From assembly GCF_023065955.2 (NCBI RefSeq), contig NW_026623008.1:18844001-18908000 (forward strand): a DNA stretch of 64,000 bases. Direction: 5' to 3'. This stretch comes from Ursus arctos (Eukaryota; Chordata; Mammalia; Carnivora; Ursidae). Made by a program: the position numbers and the translations under genes. Below the pieces are notes generated by a model, which ran no database searches, had not been told where the DNA came from, and saw nothing but the letters and a program-made list of their open reading frames with translations. Shown here in pieces: positions 32,342 through 44,261 of this stretch; within the stretch, counting starts at the first letter, position 1, and each line of letters starts with the position of its first letter.

Positions 32342-35300
32342 GTAAGTGGACCTTTACCCTCGGGGGCTGGGTGGGAGGGATCTGCAATGGAGTGAGCCCA
32401 GAGGCCAAGGTGGAGGGCGGGATTGAGATGGGACCGGAGAACCAGCTAGGCCTGGCAAACTCTGGCCTCCTGCTGCTCAAATTAGACAGTGAGAACCGCC
32501 CCCCCCTCCGCCAAGATGGTACTTTGCCACACGGGGTGTGCAAAGTCGGTTTTGGAGTTCTTCCTGGGGGATCTGTAAAAACAAAAATACGACTCACTCC
32601 CACTTACTCTTTTTCTCTTATTCCAGTTCCTCCTTTCCTAATATTTTAACGTATATGTCTATTGTGTTCACTCTGTGCTAAATTATAAATAATGGTTATA
32701 ATAAAATAATACAACTGCTATCATTTGTTTGTGTACCCCGATGCTAAGCTCAGAGAGGTTAAGTAACTTGTCTGAGGCCATCCAGACAGAGAGCACAGCC
32801 AGTGTTGAAATGCAGAGTTGCCTGTTTCCAAAGCCTGCAGCATTAGAATTCTGTGTTTTAACCAAGAGTGTATGATCAACCCATCACATACCTGAGAGCT
32901 ACGGAGCTTGAGAACTGGTCACAGATGGAAGCTGCCCTTGTGTCTCAGTTGGGGGATTAATCTCTTAAGGAAACAGCAAGTATGAATGAGGTCAGACCTA
33001 CAGAAGAACTTCCAGCCAGTGCAACCCAACCGCCTTGGAGACATGTGAGGGGCATGGTGGCCTATGGGACACGGAGAGTTGTTCAGAAACTCCCCTCCTG
33101 GGCTAGTTGGAGTGACACACCTCAAGTGAAAAAGCAGTTAATCCCTAAGTACCCTGATCCCCCTGCACCCCCGTGAGGCCGGAGGTGTCCAGAGGCTGGT
33201 TGGGCAGGCAGGAACTCAAGTTTTTTTGCGGCCGTCCAGGGCCGGAGCGGCACAGGGTTCCTCCTCCCTCTCTGGGGCAGACCTGAGTTGGAACCTGTCA
33301 CTCTGGTGTCCTTCCCTTGCTCCGCCCCTCAGGTAGCCCGCTGTTCTCTCCTAGAACAACATGGGCTATTCTCAGCTCCACTCCCCACTGGGGATTCTTC
33401 ACGTGGCCAAGCTCCCTTTTTGCCTCTGCTTCTCAGGGGCTTCTCTCAGCCAGAGGGCTCTCCTGGGAATGCAATCCCTCTGCCTCCTCAAGGCAGTCAC
33501 CAGGGAGCCCCACAGCCAGAGGTAGGAATGCAGTTGCCTCGTCAGCCCCCAGACCCTTCTGCCCAGACCCATCCCTAGAACGTCCTCGCCCGTGATCAGA
33601 AAGATCGGGACCCCCGCCACCCCAGGCCCCTGAAGCTCAGAGCTCAGACGGAGCTCACCTTCAGTGAACAAGTTCTCTGGTTCACCATGGCCCCGCCTGA
33701 CCTTTCTGATTAGGCTCTTAGCTATTCTTGCTTACAGAAGGTTCTTCTTTGGGCTGACTTTAGTTACTGCCCTGGTGAAGCTGAAAGCTATTTTAAGCTG
33801 AACTTCTTTGAGAAACTGAAAGTTAGGGAGCTGCATGCACTGAAGGTTGACTGCTTAATCCCAGGTCGGCTAGAACTGGTCAAGGCTTTCCAGCCTCTGA
33901 GTAGCGTGTGGATGCATTTCTTTCTGAGGTGTGATGCCTGGCAGCCTGTGACTGTCCTCTGCAATTTCACAGGTTCTGTCTTTGGCCTCAGCTCCCCTGC
34001 AGGGGACAGGCCTTGTAATCTCTGGAGTAGCTTAAGCCTCAGTTTCCCTGAGGTGTCAGGCAGCTGCCTGAAGCAGCCAGATGGGACAGGGACAGAGGGA
34101 GAGAGGGAGGCCACCAGTCACAGGGCAGCCCCCGGAAGGTGGCCTGAATAAGCAAGTACTGGCCAGAGAAAGAGGCAATTCACAGCCCCTGCCACCATCC
34201 CACAGCCGCTGTCCCACATTCACTGGGCCTGCGAGGGTGGGGGAGGGGAGGGGAGGCAGTGAACACGGCCGGGGGGTGGGGGGGCCCTTCGCACAAGTCA
34301 GGCACCCTCAAGTACCCTTCAGGGAACAGGAAACTGAGGCTCAGAGAGGTGGAGAGAGACAGCCAAGGCCCTTTGGTGACGAGCTCCTTGATTCGCCATG
34401 GCCTCCCTCGAGTTGGTGATGGGGCGACCGCGGAGCTGGGCTTCAACCCTGCACTTCTGGCTCCAGAGCCTATAGTTTTCCACCCTCGGTGAACAGTCTC
34501 CTGTTGCTTTGGAAGAAGCCTCCACCCATTTAAATTGTTATTTATTTATTTTTATGAATAGGGAATTCATTCACAGGGTACCAAATTCCAAAGGCACAAA
34601 AGGGTATATAGTCAAACTCCCTCCCGCCCCTGTCTCTGGCCACCCAGGTTTCCTTCCTGGAGCCAAACACCGTCTCTAGTTTCTCTCCCGTCTGTTCTGA
34701 GGTACTCTGTGTCTGCACAAACGACGCGTACCTATGCTCTCCCCCACTTAGGTTTGTTTTTGTTTTTTTTTTTTTTTACATAAATTCAATGCATGTTTTA
34801 AAATGATATAGGAGGCGCCGTGCCTAGGTCCCATGGTACTTTCAGGGGCCCAGGAAAACGTTTTCATTTCTTTGAAAATCAGAAGGAAAAACCGTACTTT
34901 TAAGTAGAAGAAAATGTTTTAATATATATGTTTTGAAAGATTTCATTTGAGAGAGAGCACGAGCGGGGGCGGGGGGGGCAGAGGGAGAGGGAGAAGCAGA
35001 CTCCCTGCTGAGCAGGACTCAGGGCTCGATCACAGGACCCTGAGATCATGACCTGGGCCGAAGGCAGACGCTTGACTGACTGAGCCACCCAGGCGCCCCT
35101 AATATATAATATTAATGTCTTCATTTATTTTTAAGTAATCTTAAAATGTGCACAACCCCGTGACCAGGAGTTTCACACTCCACCACCTAAGGCAGCCAGG
35201 CACCCCAGTGGTTTTGTTTTTATACCCATGCTTTATCAAAGGTTATATAAATATATATTATATATACATATTTATTTATTTATGGCAGAGAGGCCCCAAA

Positions 35301-38300
35301 GGCCCAAGTGCCAAGGGCACACAGAAGTCACATGTGGACTTGCCTATGTCCAGCCCCGTGGAGCCACATTGACTCCATCCCTGGGCACTGTGGCAAACAG
35401 CCTATATGGTCACAGACCCCTCAGACTTCACAGGCAGTCGCCATGATGTCCCCTCCGTAACACACACACACGCACGCACACACGCACAAAGGCAGGGGCT
35501 CATACAGCTCTGCTTACATACCTCTACCGATGGGGATCTCACCATCTCCCAAGGCTACCCCCTGGCTACTGTCAGCCAGACCCAGTACTAGAATTGGTGC
35601 CGAAACTGACCTTTCAGACATTGGGCCCACTGGCCCTGGGTCCGTCCTTTATCACAGCCTGAGCAACCATTACATGCCCAGTCTCGGCCGGGGGCTCGAC
35701 TCGGCCCTGGGGACGCTAAGATGAGGAAGGAAGGGCCCCAGCCCTCAAGTTGCTTGGTCTTGTGGGAGAGGCAGGCAAGCCCCTGGGTAGGAGCCACGGT
35801 GTGAAGCAGAGAGATGCTGTGCAAGCTGCCTGGCTTGCTGGCTTCTCTCCCTCAGAGCTGAGGGCCTCTCTAGGCCTCCATTCCCTCATCCGGAAAGCAG
35901 GGGACTAACCGCACAGACCTCCCTTCTCTGAGGGAGGGCTGTGAGAATGAAGTGAGTGACTGCATGTAAAGCACTCAGAATAGTGCTCAGTGAAGGTCAG
36001 CGTGGCTCCTTACTGTGGGAGCAGAGAGGAGGAAGCCATCTCTGGAAAGGTCAAGGAGGGCTTCCCAGAGGAGGTGAGGTTTGAGCTTAGACCTTAAGAT
36101 CGAGTAGGAGGAGGGGCACCTGGGTGGCTCAGTCGGTTAAGCGTTTGCCTTCGGCTCAGGGTCATGATCCCAGGTCCCACATTGGGTTCGCTGTCAGTCT
36201 GCTTCTCTGCTGCTCCCCCTGCTTCTGCTCTCGCTCTCGCTCTCTCTCTCAAATAAATAAATAGAATCTTAAAACAAAAAAATATATATTTAAAAAAAGA
36301 TCAAGTAGGAGGAATTCCTTGGACTATAAGGCAGAGAGGGGTGTTCCAGGCTGAGGGACGATAGAGAGACGGAGGAGGAACAGTGGAGGTCAGTGAGGAT
36401 TGACGAGTACAGTTTAGTCAGAAAGCTCTTTGTCTCTGGGTTCTCGGAAGCCTTGAACTTAGGACTTCTCAGTCCCTTAGGGCTTTGTTGGGGGGGGAGG
36501 GGCGGGGAGGAGGGCTGTAGCTGGCTGGTGCTGTGCCACCAGAGTTAGAGAAAGTCCCGTTGTTTAACTCGTGGCTTCTTCCAGAAGCCTGGTGGCCACC
36601 TGAGCAGTAGAGACAAGGCAGCAGGCAGAACCCCTGTGAGAGCCCTAAGCCGCAGCCCTGGGGTAGTTCAAATAACCCAGGGGCAGGAGTAAGCCAGCTC
36701 TGCCTTAACCCTTTCTGAGACCCTAAGCTAGTCCTTGAGTCTCTCTGAGACTCAGTCTCCCCATCTGTTCAATGGTTCAGACTCAGACCAGACAGGCTGT
36801 AGCTGAGGAGGGTCGTGGGACCTCTGGGCCCTATTCCTCAGTCCCACTCTGAGCAGGCGTTTGAGCCCAGGAGTCCTGCCCCCTCCACACCCTCCCTGCA
36901 CCTCCCAGTAGCTAGGTCATGGGCGCTGCTTCCCTGGGTGGGCAGTCCCAGGGAGGTGGCTCCGAGGCGTCTGTGACTCAAGCCCCTCCCCCCACAAACA
37001 CACACAGAGTGTGGCCCTGGGGCTGGGGGAGAAGTGGGAGGAACAGAGGAAGCCTGTCCTCTGGATGTGAGGGCCTCTGGGCAGCAGCTTCCTGTGCGGT
37101 TCCAGGCTGGGGGCCCAGCCCACCTCCTGACAGAGGAAACTTTCATGGGCCTGGGCGCTCGGGATGAGGGGAAGGCAGGGCAGGGAGGCCACTCAGGTGA
37201 CGGCCGCCCGAGAATCTGCGTGTGGCAGAGCAGTGGGGGGGCAAACCTGTGCCTCAGACCAGGCCTTGGAAACAGCTGGTCCCGCCACCTCCTGTTTTGC
37301 AAATGAGGAAACCGAGGTCCAGAGAAGAGAAGGGGGACATGCCTGAGCCCACCAAGGGCAGAGGCAGAGCTAGAACCCAGGGCTCCAGCCCACCATGGGG
37401 GAGGGGCGGGTGTGAAGCTTGTGTTTGTGTCAGTGTTCCGTGTGGCTGTGTGCGTGCATGAGTGTTTGTTAACATATGAAGCACAGATGGTGGGTTTGCA
37501 CATTGTGAAGTTGGGAGTGTTGGTGTGGGGGGTTAGGGGGTCATCAAGGGAGCCAAGTGGGATGAGGGGCAGCTGTCTCGGGCCTCATATGTGCGGGACC
37601 CCCTCCTGTACCTCCTTAGGACCCACCCGGGGGCAACGCTACCCAATGCCACCTTCTGCCTCATCCCTGGCCACGGTCCTGATGCCTTGCACTTCCTCCA
37701 AGCCCTGCAGGTACAGCGCCAAGCTAGGCATCCCCTGGCCCTGTCCCCAGACACTCCTGAGCTGGCAGGCTCTCCGGGCCTAGGCCGATGGGAAGGGACA
37801 GTGAGCTGCGGGCACCCGCGCTCACCACACCCTCTGTAGAGCAAAACCCACTGCCCAAAAAAACCACCTTTCTCTCCTCTTTACCCCTTGCCCCCAACCC
37901 AAGCAGCTGCTAATTTGGAACTGGGGGAGGGGGAGTGTGTGTAGGGTGAGAGTGGGCTCCCCAGTGCCTCCGCTTTCCCCCAGGCTGGCTGCATCCCTGT
38001 GCTTCTCAGCCCTCGGTGGGAGCTGCCCTTCTCCGAGGTCATCGATTGGACCAAGGCGGCCATCGTAGCTGACGAGAGGCTCCTGTTTCAGGTAGCTCAG
38101 GGCCCTGCCCACAGGGTGGAGACTGGACCCAGGACACGGGAGGAGCCCGGGATCTCGGCCCCCAGGCTGATCTCAGTCCTCATCCCTATGACCTGTATGT
38201 GTGTATTCATGATTTTGCTCCAAGCCCCAAGCCTCTGGGGCTCCCATAGGATCAGAGAGAGGCAGAGACTCCTGAAGGTTCTGAGAGTGAGTCCTGAGCC

Positions 38301-41300
38301 TTTTCCAGCCTCAGTTTCCCCATCTGTACAATGGGATAAGTTAGACCAGCTAATCTCCCATGACTCCCACCCATGACTCGACCAATTTAAGGGAAAACCA
38401 CAAAAAATCCAAAATCTGAGTGCCTCCATGGAGGCTGGGGTGGGAAAGCAAAATGCATAGTGATTTTTCCAGCTGATGAAACTAATTTTGCCTGGTTATG
38501 AAAAATCTGCATAAGCCTCGAGACCCCTGAGAAGCGAGACTGGTAGAGTAGTTAATAATAATAGCTACCAGTCACTGAGTCTCTGCCATATGCTAAGCAC
38601 TTAATGTTTATTATCTATTTTATTTATTTATTTATTTTCAAGATTTCTTTTATTTATTTGAGAGAGAGCGCATGTGTCCATGAGCAGGGGGAGGGGGAGA
38701 AGCAGACTCCCAGCGGGAGCAGGGAGCCTGAGGCGGGGCTCAATCCCAGGACCCTGGGATCACGACCTGAGAGGAAGGCAGACGCTTAACCATTTAACCG
38801 ACTGAGCCACCCAGGCACCCTGTATTATCTAATTTAATCCCCACAGCTACGCTATGAGGCAGGTACTATTATTATCCCCACTTTACAGATGAGGACACAG
38901 ACTCAGAGAGGTTGAGTCGTTTGTCCACAGTCACACAGTTACTAAGTGGCATTTAGGCCCAACTCTGTGTGACGCTTGAACTCTTTACTGTTACCTGGGA
39001 CTTGGCCAAAGGTGGCTGCTGCTAGCTTACTTGGAAAACCTTGGGGAGAAGGCTTCTGGTTCCCAGACCTCCAGCCTGGGTGGCCCCATCTCAGAGTCAG
39101 TCAGAGCCTGACAAGGCGCCATGCTTTCCTTTCCTCCCTCTGTGCCTCAGGTCCTCGCTGCCCTCCAGGAGATGCCCCCCACGCGGGTCCTTGCCCTGCG
39201 TCAGCAGACCCAGTTTCTATGGGATGCCTACTTCTCCTCCGTGGAGAAGGTCATCCATACCACTCTGGAGGTGAGGGGGACTTCCATGGTGGGGGCCGTG
39301 GTGCTTGGCTCCTGCCTCATCCCTGTTCCCTCTCCACACCCCTCTCTCTGGATACCTCTTCTGCCGCCTGTTTGGACTTCCCCCTTGAAGAGGCTTCTAG
39401 GATGCATCTGAGACTTGGCTCTGAGCTCTTGGACAAGTTCCTTCCCCAGTCTTGACCTCAGTTTCCCCCATCTGTAGAGGGATGGCTCTGGCCAATAGAT
39501 TTCAAAGCATGTGCCAACATGTCAGCCCAGGTGATGGGCAGTGGCTGCCTGGAGTGCTGTGTTAAAGGAGATTCTGGGTCCGGGAAGAATGTCACGATTG
39601 TTAGCCAGTCTGCCATGAGTGAGGAAGGAAAAGGAGGCAGCCAGCTCATCATCATCGGCCACCTCTGGGCACCATCACTGAGTGCCCCCTACTCTGGACT
39701 TCTCTGAACAATCCGGACAGCGATGCAGCTGCAGCCCTCCCAGGAGCTTGAAGGGGGGGGGGGGCTACGCCGGGTCTGCGCTTCCCCAGACCCTGCGCAC
39801 GACCAAACCGGCCACTTTCTCAGCACAGCCCTCTCTCATTTCACAGATAATTCAGGACCGGATCTTTGGAGCGTCCGCTCACCCATCGCTCTTATGGAAC
39901 AGCCCCCCAGGCGCCCTCCTGGCCCTGCCCACGTTTTCCACAAGCCCCTTGGACTTCCCCTTCTACCACCTACAACGGGGTATGCCCTGGGGATGGGGCA
40001 ACTTGAAGTCCCCTTGCCAGTTCTTCTCAAGTCTGTCCCAGCCTCAACCATAGAGCCCTGCCAGGCCCTTCCCTGATTTTCCAACATTTCTCCTGGCTCC
40101 TGGAGTCCCCCGCCCCCCACTCAGGTCACTCTTCAGGGGGTCCAGTCCCCTCCCACCCTGACAGCCTCTGTCTTATTCCCCCAGGCTCTCGGCCTACGGG
40201 CAGGTTCAGCGCCCTGATCTGGGTGGGGGACCCAGGCCAGCCCCCGCTGAAGCTCATCCAGGCAGTGGCAGGCTCCCAGCACTGTGCCCAGGTCTGTCCC
40301 CCTTGCCAGCTGGGGTCCTGGGATCCAGGGTGGGGGCAAGGGAAAGGGCAGGACCCTTGAAGACATCTAGACCCCAAGTGTAACCACACATTTTTGGGGG
40401 GGAGGCACAGGAGGGGTTTTCAAGGGCCATCACTGCCCTCCTCTTTAAGTCCCAATGTCCTTGTTCCTTTCCTCCCTGCCCCCCCCCCCATGAAAACTGA
40501 TGAAATCATGTAAAAAGCAGGTACCCTTTGGGGCGGCTGGAGAGGTAAACAGACATGCGCTCACTCGTGGGCTCACCCATCGGTCATTTTCTCAGTGCCA
40601 GGCTGTGGGCTTGATGCGGAGGAAGCAGAGAAAAGGCAGGAAAGGATCCTGCCCCGGATTCAGATTCGGTTAGCATTTCCTGGCTCGCGTTGTCAAACCT
40701 CACTTCCAGAGAAGCCACAGAGACTCTTGAGGGGGCTCACGGGGAAGGGAAGCCCTCAGCTCATCCGGGGACAGGAAAAGCAGCTCCACAGATGGCACGT
40801 TTGAGCTGGGCAGTGAATGATAAAGGAGCAGAAGAGAACGAAAGCCTTTGAGAGAAGATGGGGACGGGGTGAGGGGCCGGGGCCCAGGCTAGGGGCCACC
40901 ACAACGCTCTCCAGCTCTAACGCGATCTGTAGCTACCTCGTGTCACCAGAACTCCTGCCTTCCTGAACCCCGGGGGCAAAAAACAGGGCAGCGCTGAAAG
41001 GACCTTGGCTCCAACTAAACTCTCCCAAACCCACAAATAGAGCTGCTCTCCCAGACTGCGGGAACACCCCGTTTTTCTCCTAGATCTTGGTTCTCTGGAG
41101 CAGTGAGAAGCCACCCCCACCCAGGTGGCCCAAGACAGCAGTGCCCTTGACGGTCCTGGCCGGGCAGAGGAAGGTGAGGAGCGGGGTGGGGGCACGGCAG
41201 GCAGGGCTCCAGCCCCCACATGCTGGGAACCGGGGAGGCGCACGCAGGGTGTGCTTGCCGGGCCTGAGCCAGACCTGGAGCCCAGGCAGGCCTGCAGCGG

Positions 41301-44139
41301 GTCGGGAGGGCCCTCCTCCCAGCTCACTTGAAGATCTCCTCACGCAGGCTTCGCTTGCGCGGTGCAGGTGGCGGGCTGTCTGACGTGGGTCTCAGCTGCG
41401 AGCCCAACGGAGACGATGCTCGTCCATCCCTGACCCTTGTCGATTGTGCTTCCAGAGAACTGGGGTCTCACGTGATGAGGGCAGGCAGAGGGAGTATGTT
41501 GGCTGCCTTGGATGAGCTAGAGGAGAAACGTGGGGTCTTGAGGAAATGAGGACAGACGGCAGCAGGTTGAGCCGGAGGAGGGTGGCTTCTGAGAACCCAG
41601 GGTGGGGGCCGCCCGCGTGCTGTGTGGCTCTGGGCAAGTCCCTTCATCTCTCTGGACCTGTTGCTTTCAAAGGGAGGATGTCTGACAGCCCCCCCCAGGG
41701 TTGAGGTGAGCATGTCATGCGACAGGAGGAATCCCGAGGCGTCGAAACTAGAAGGGCCTCGAGGTACCATCTGCCCATCTTACCAAAGGGGAAATGGAGG
41801 TGCGGAGAGCTGCAGTGAGTGCTGGGCGCCAGGGCCAGGCAGCCCGGCTGTTGTCACCGCCCTGTCGCGGCTATTTAGACAGTCCCTGTGGGAGCCTGGG
41901 GAGGGTTCCCACGGCTGAGTTGGCCTCACCTCCCTCCCACCACAGGCCAGCGACCGCTTCCTGCCGCACACAGCCATCAGCACTGATGCCATCCTCAGCC
42001 TCGACGCGCACAGCAGTCTTACCACAAGTGAGGTGAGGACGGGGCCCAAGAGGAGCCCAGGGTGTAGAGGGGACAGGGCCAGAGGGGCCGTGGGCAGCCC
42101 CCCAGATTCCCAGAGCAGGGAGGAGCAGATGACCAGGGCAGAGGTGCACGCTCCTGCTTTTGAAACCACCCCTGCGAGCCGATCAGCCTCCTCCTTAGCA
42201 ATCTAGAAGCTTCTGGCAGACTCTTGAAAACAGTTTCCAGCTCCCAGCTGAAAAAGCACTGTTTCTAGCTCCCTGTTGGGAACCCCACCCCCACCCCAGC
42301 ACTCCTGGAAACTTTCATGCTCCCATCTCCTCTCTGCTGAGTCCCCTCGGCCAGGCTGGCCTTGCCTCCATTATCTGTGGGTGTTCCCGCTGGTCGGGAA
42401 GTCCCTCCTCATACCTCACTTAAATATCTCCCCAGGTGGACTTTGCTTTTGTGGTGTGGCAGAGCTTCCCTGAGCGGATGGTGGGCTTCCTGACATGGAG
42501 CCACTTCTGGGATGAGGCCCGGGGTGGCTGGGGCTACACTGCGGAGACGGCCAACGAGTTCTCCATGGTTCTCACATCAGCTGCCTTTTACCACAGGTAC
42601 AGATGGCTGGCCTGGCTCTGGGAGCAGAGGGCCAGAGACCCCCTTCTTGAACCATGAGCAGGGTGGCGTGGGAGGGAACACAGCAGTCAACCTAGAGCCC
42701 AGAGATCCAGGTTCAAGGCCCAGATCTGCCACATCCCAGTTGTGTGATGGGCAGATCTCCTCACTTCTTGTGAGGCTCAGTTTCCTTATCTGGAAAATGT
42801 TTTCACCTCACAGGGCTGATGTGATAATCAGATGAGAAAACCAGATGAAGGCCTTGGCACACAATCGGTCAACAAATGGTAGCTAGTGTTATTTTAAAAC
42901 AGAGCTAGGTAGAGGACAGGAATTTGGGGTTGGCGTTGGTGGTGACGAGAGAATGGCCCTAAAGCTTTGTAAGTGTGTGTGCGATGGGCTGGGGACTGTC
43001 CCAGGCCTTCCACAAGTCGACTGAAGCACCTGTCTTTGGGGTAGGGACTGAATTCTGGAAGGCCCCTTTAGAGGGGTTCCTTAGATGTGTTTAAACCAAG
43101 TATGTGGAACCCGGAACCTCTAGTGCCTTTACCCAGGAGCTCTGCAGGCAATCCTCAGCAGAGTGAATACCCCTAAGGTCTGCAGGGTGGGCCTAGGTGG
43201 TTCTGTAGGAGGGCGGCGTGAAGCAAGGCCCACCCGGAGCAGCAGCATCTGGTTAATCCCCAGCCTTCCTGAGGCAGGTCTTCGGGCTGCCATGTTTAAT
43301 GGCCTTGGAACCAGCTGATCCCCCAGCTCATTCTGGCTGAGTTCAGACCTCAGAGCCCAGGAGTGGGGGCCTCATGGAGCTGTAAGGGAGGGGGCAGGGA
43401 GGACACCATTTGCTGGTGACGAACCACAGAGCACAGAACAGTAGAGAGGTTTGTATTTCTGGTGTAAGCTCTCTGAGGCGGCCAGGGCTGAGACGGGAGC
43501 AGGGGTTTCTAAAGAGGCATGGGGTTTGAGGTCAAAGGGAGAGCGAGGTCAGGAGGGAGGAGAACGGGGCCTGGCAGGAAGGGGTGGCGGGTGAATCTGG
43601 CTGCAGCCTCCCCCTGTCACCCCCCTTGCCCAGGTATTACCACACCCTCTTCACCCACTCCCTGCCCGAGGCTCTGAGAACCCTGGCAGATGGAGCACCC
43701 ACCTGTGTGGACATCCTGATGAACTTCCTAGTAGCAGCAGTCACCAAGCTGCCCCCGATCAAGGTGCCCTATGGGAGGCAGCATCTGGAGGCCAGACCTC
43801 CACTGGTGAGGATACAGGGGGCCGGGTCGGCTGGGGGAGGGCGCTGGCTGGGGAAGGGATTCCCTCTCACTGTCTAACCCCAATCCTTTTTTGCTGCAGG
43901 GTTCAGGGGCATGGGGGTGGGTTCAGAAGGACAGAGAAGACCTCCAACGCATTTCTCCTCCCCCTTAGACTCCTGGGGGCCCAGAGTCGCAGCCGCCGGC
44001 CCAGGACTGCATCAATCAGATGGCGGCGGAGTTTGGCTCCATGCCCCTGGTTTCTTCTCGCCTCCGTCTGGACCCAGTGCTCTTCAAGGACCCGGTGTCC
44101 GTGCTGCGCAAGAAGTATCGCAGCCTGGAGAAGCCCTAG
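31575..44139 (+). CDS. EXTL1: EXTL1: exostosin-like glycosyltransferase 1 (complete, 11 coding exons)
   Basis: EXTL1 is a type II membrane glycosyltransferase of the EXT family in the ER/Golgi. Human EXTL1 has been reported to add alpha-GlcNAc in heparan-sulfate chain elongation. Coding exons are 31575-32341, 37620-37710, 37984-38091, 39151-39270, 39847-39979, 40185-40291, 41084-41173, 41946-42032, 42436-42596, 43634-43805 and 43969-44139. They total 2007 bp (668 aa; human about 676), all with GT/AG sites and matching phases. Residues 1-8 are basic and cytosolic, about 9-32 form the signal anchor, Cys78/83/89 precede the exostosin (GT47-like) domain (about 90-330), and the GT64 domain covers about 390-650. 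A sequon NAT lies at 265. The usual acidic DxD of GT64 is replaced by D492-A-H. The ATG context is weak (C at -3). No frameshift or stop was seen. Confidence 0.97.
32665..32870 (-). repeat. EXTL1: MIR (minus) in EXTL1 intron 1
   Basis: AGAGGTTAAGTAACTTGTCT and GAGCACAGCCAGTGTTGAAA read as reverse-strand MIR. Confidence 0.7.
32871..34300. other. EXTL1: EXTL1 intron 1, unique
   Basis: No repeats or extra exons recognised. Confidence 0.5.
34310..34490 (-). repeat. EXTL1: MIR (minus) in EXTL1 intron 1
   Basis: ACAGGAAACTGAGGCTCAGA, then GGGCTTCAACCCTGCAC. Confidence 0.7.
34929..35098 (-). mobile_element. EXTL1: CAN-SINE (minus) in EXTL1 intron 1
   Basis: AAAGATTTCATTTGAGAGAG start; GCCACCCAGGCGCCCC end. 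TAATATATA flanks both sides. Confidence 0.92.
35461..35489. repeat. (CA)n microsatellite, impure
   Basis: A CACACACACACGCACGCACA-type run, likely length-variable. AT-rich low-complexity DNA lies at 35245-35285. Confidence 0.85.
36113..36297 (+). mobile_element. EXTL1: CAN-SINE in EXTL1 intron 1
   Basis: GGGGCACCTGGGTGGCTCAG start; A-rich tail. AGATCGAGTAGGAGGA and AGATCAAGTAGGAGGA (36097-36112, 36298-36313) are the TSDs, one mismatch apart. Confidence 0.95.
37620..37710 (+). CDS. EXTL1: EXTL1 coding exon 2
   Basis: This is a 91-bp exon after CCTCCTTAG, entering in phase 2 and leaving in phase 0 before GTACAG. It encodes [19 protein letters not shown] and includes the N-linked sequon. It follows a 5.3-kb intron 1. 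Confidence 0.93.
37984..38091 (+). CDS. EXTL1: EXTL1 coding exon 3
   Basis: This is a 108-bp exon, phase 0 to 0, starting [19 protein letters not shown]. The motif is a hallmark of the exostosin domain in EXT1 and EXTL1 (CIPV..S..W.LPF.EVI.W). Confidence 0.95.
38540..38990 (-). repeat. EXTL1: MIR (minus) split by a SINE, EXTL1 intron 3
   Basis: AATAATAATAGCTACCAGTC on the left and TACTATTATTATCCCCAC with CACACAGTTACTAAGTGGC on the right, interrupted at 38618-38820. Confidence 0.75.
38618..38820 (-). mobile_element. EXTL1: CAN-SINE (minus) inside the MIR
   Basis: TATTTATTTATTTATTTTCA start; GCCACCCAGGCACCC end. TATTATCT on both sides. Confidence 0.93.
39151..39270 (+). CDS. EXTL1: EXTL1 coding exon 4
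   Basis: This is a 120-bp exon, phase 0 to 0, between GTGCCTCAG and GTGAGG. It encodes VLAALQEM through [19 protein letters not shown], closing the exostosin domain. Confidence 0.95.
39847..39979 (+). CDS. EXTL1: EXTL1 coding exon 5
   Basis: This is a 133-bp exon, phase 0 to 1, between TTTCACAG and GTATGC. It encodes [20 protein letters not shown] and the linker toward the GT64 domain. Confidence 0.94.
40185..40291 (+). CDS. EXTL1: EXTL1 coding exon 6
   Basis: This is a 107-bp exon, phase 1 to 0, between TTCCCCCAG and GTCTGT. It encodes [20 protein letters not shown], the start of the GT64 nucleotide-sugar-binding fold. Confidence 0.94.
41084..41173 (+). CDS. EXTL1: EXTL1 coding exon 7
   Basis: This is a 90-bp exon, phase 0 to 0, between TTTCTCCTAG and GTGAGG. 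It encodes [20 protein letters not shown] followed by PLTV, conserved in the GT64 domain of EXT and EXTL proteins. Confidence 0.93.
41946..42032 (+). CDS. EXTL1: EXTL1 coding exon 8 (DxD-position exon)
   Basis: This is an 87-bp exon, phase 0 to 0, between ACCACAG and GTGAGG. It encodes [18 protein letters not shown]. Where EXTL2, EXTL3 and EXT2 carry DDD and EXT1 carries DED, this protein has D492-A493-H494. Confidence 0.95.
42436..42596 (+). CDS. EXTL1: EXTL1 coding exon 9
   Basis: This is a 161-bp exon, phase 0 to 2, between CTCCCCAG and GTACAG. It encodes [19 protein letters not shown] and then [20 protein letters not shown], strongly conserved GT64 motifs. Confidence 0.96.
42690..42900 (+). 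repeat. EXTL1: MIR in EXTL1 intron 9
   Basis: AGATCCAGGTTCAAGGCCC, GTTGTGTGATGGGCAG, and a CTTGGCACACAATCGG end. The rest of the intron (42901-43633) is unique. Confidence 0.75.
43634..43805 (+). CDS. EXTL1: EXTL1 coding exon 10
   Basis: This is a 172-bp exon, phase 2 to 0, between TTGCCCAG and GTGAGG. It encodes [17 protein letters not shown] and then [20 protein letters not shown], the acceptor-side helix block of GT64. Confidence 0.95.
43969..44139 (+). CDS. EXTL1: EXTL1 last coding exon 11
   Basis: The acceptor CCCCCTTAG is chosen over the CTGCAG at 43895-43900 because it keeps the phase and joins the family sequence (DCINQ...). The exon runs to TAG at 44137-44139, ending KKYRSLEKP. The 3'UTR follows. 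Confidence 0.94.
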   Translation, partial: TPGGPESQPPAQDCINQMAAEFGSMPLVSSRLRLDPVLFKDPVSVLRKKYRSLEKP

Positions 44140-44261
44140 GAAGGACCAGCAGTGCCCCCAGCCCTGCTCCTGGGGGCACTGCAAGGGAAGGGGCTGGGAG
44201 GGCTCAGCCCCCTCCCTTTGGACATCTGGAGACCCAATCAAGGCTGCCAGTTAGCCAACAC

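Noticed and set aside
36838..37503. 221-aa minus-strand frame in EXTL1 intron 1
   Set aside because: Pro/Ser-rich with no domain, and it overlaps a MIR (minus) at about 37280-37395. Probably chance.
43895..43968. Alternative EXTL1 exon 11 acceptor at CTGCAG (43895-43900)
   Set aside because: It would add about 68 nt that shift the frame relative to the conserved C-terminus. The acceptor at 43967-43968 keeps phase.
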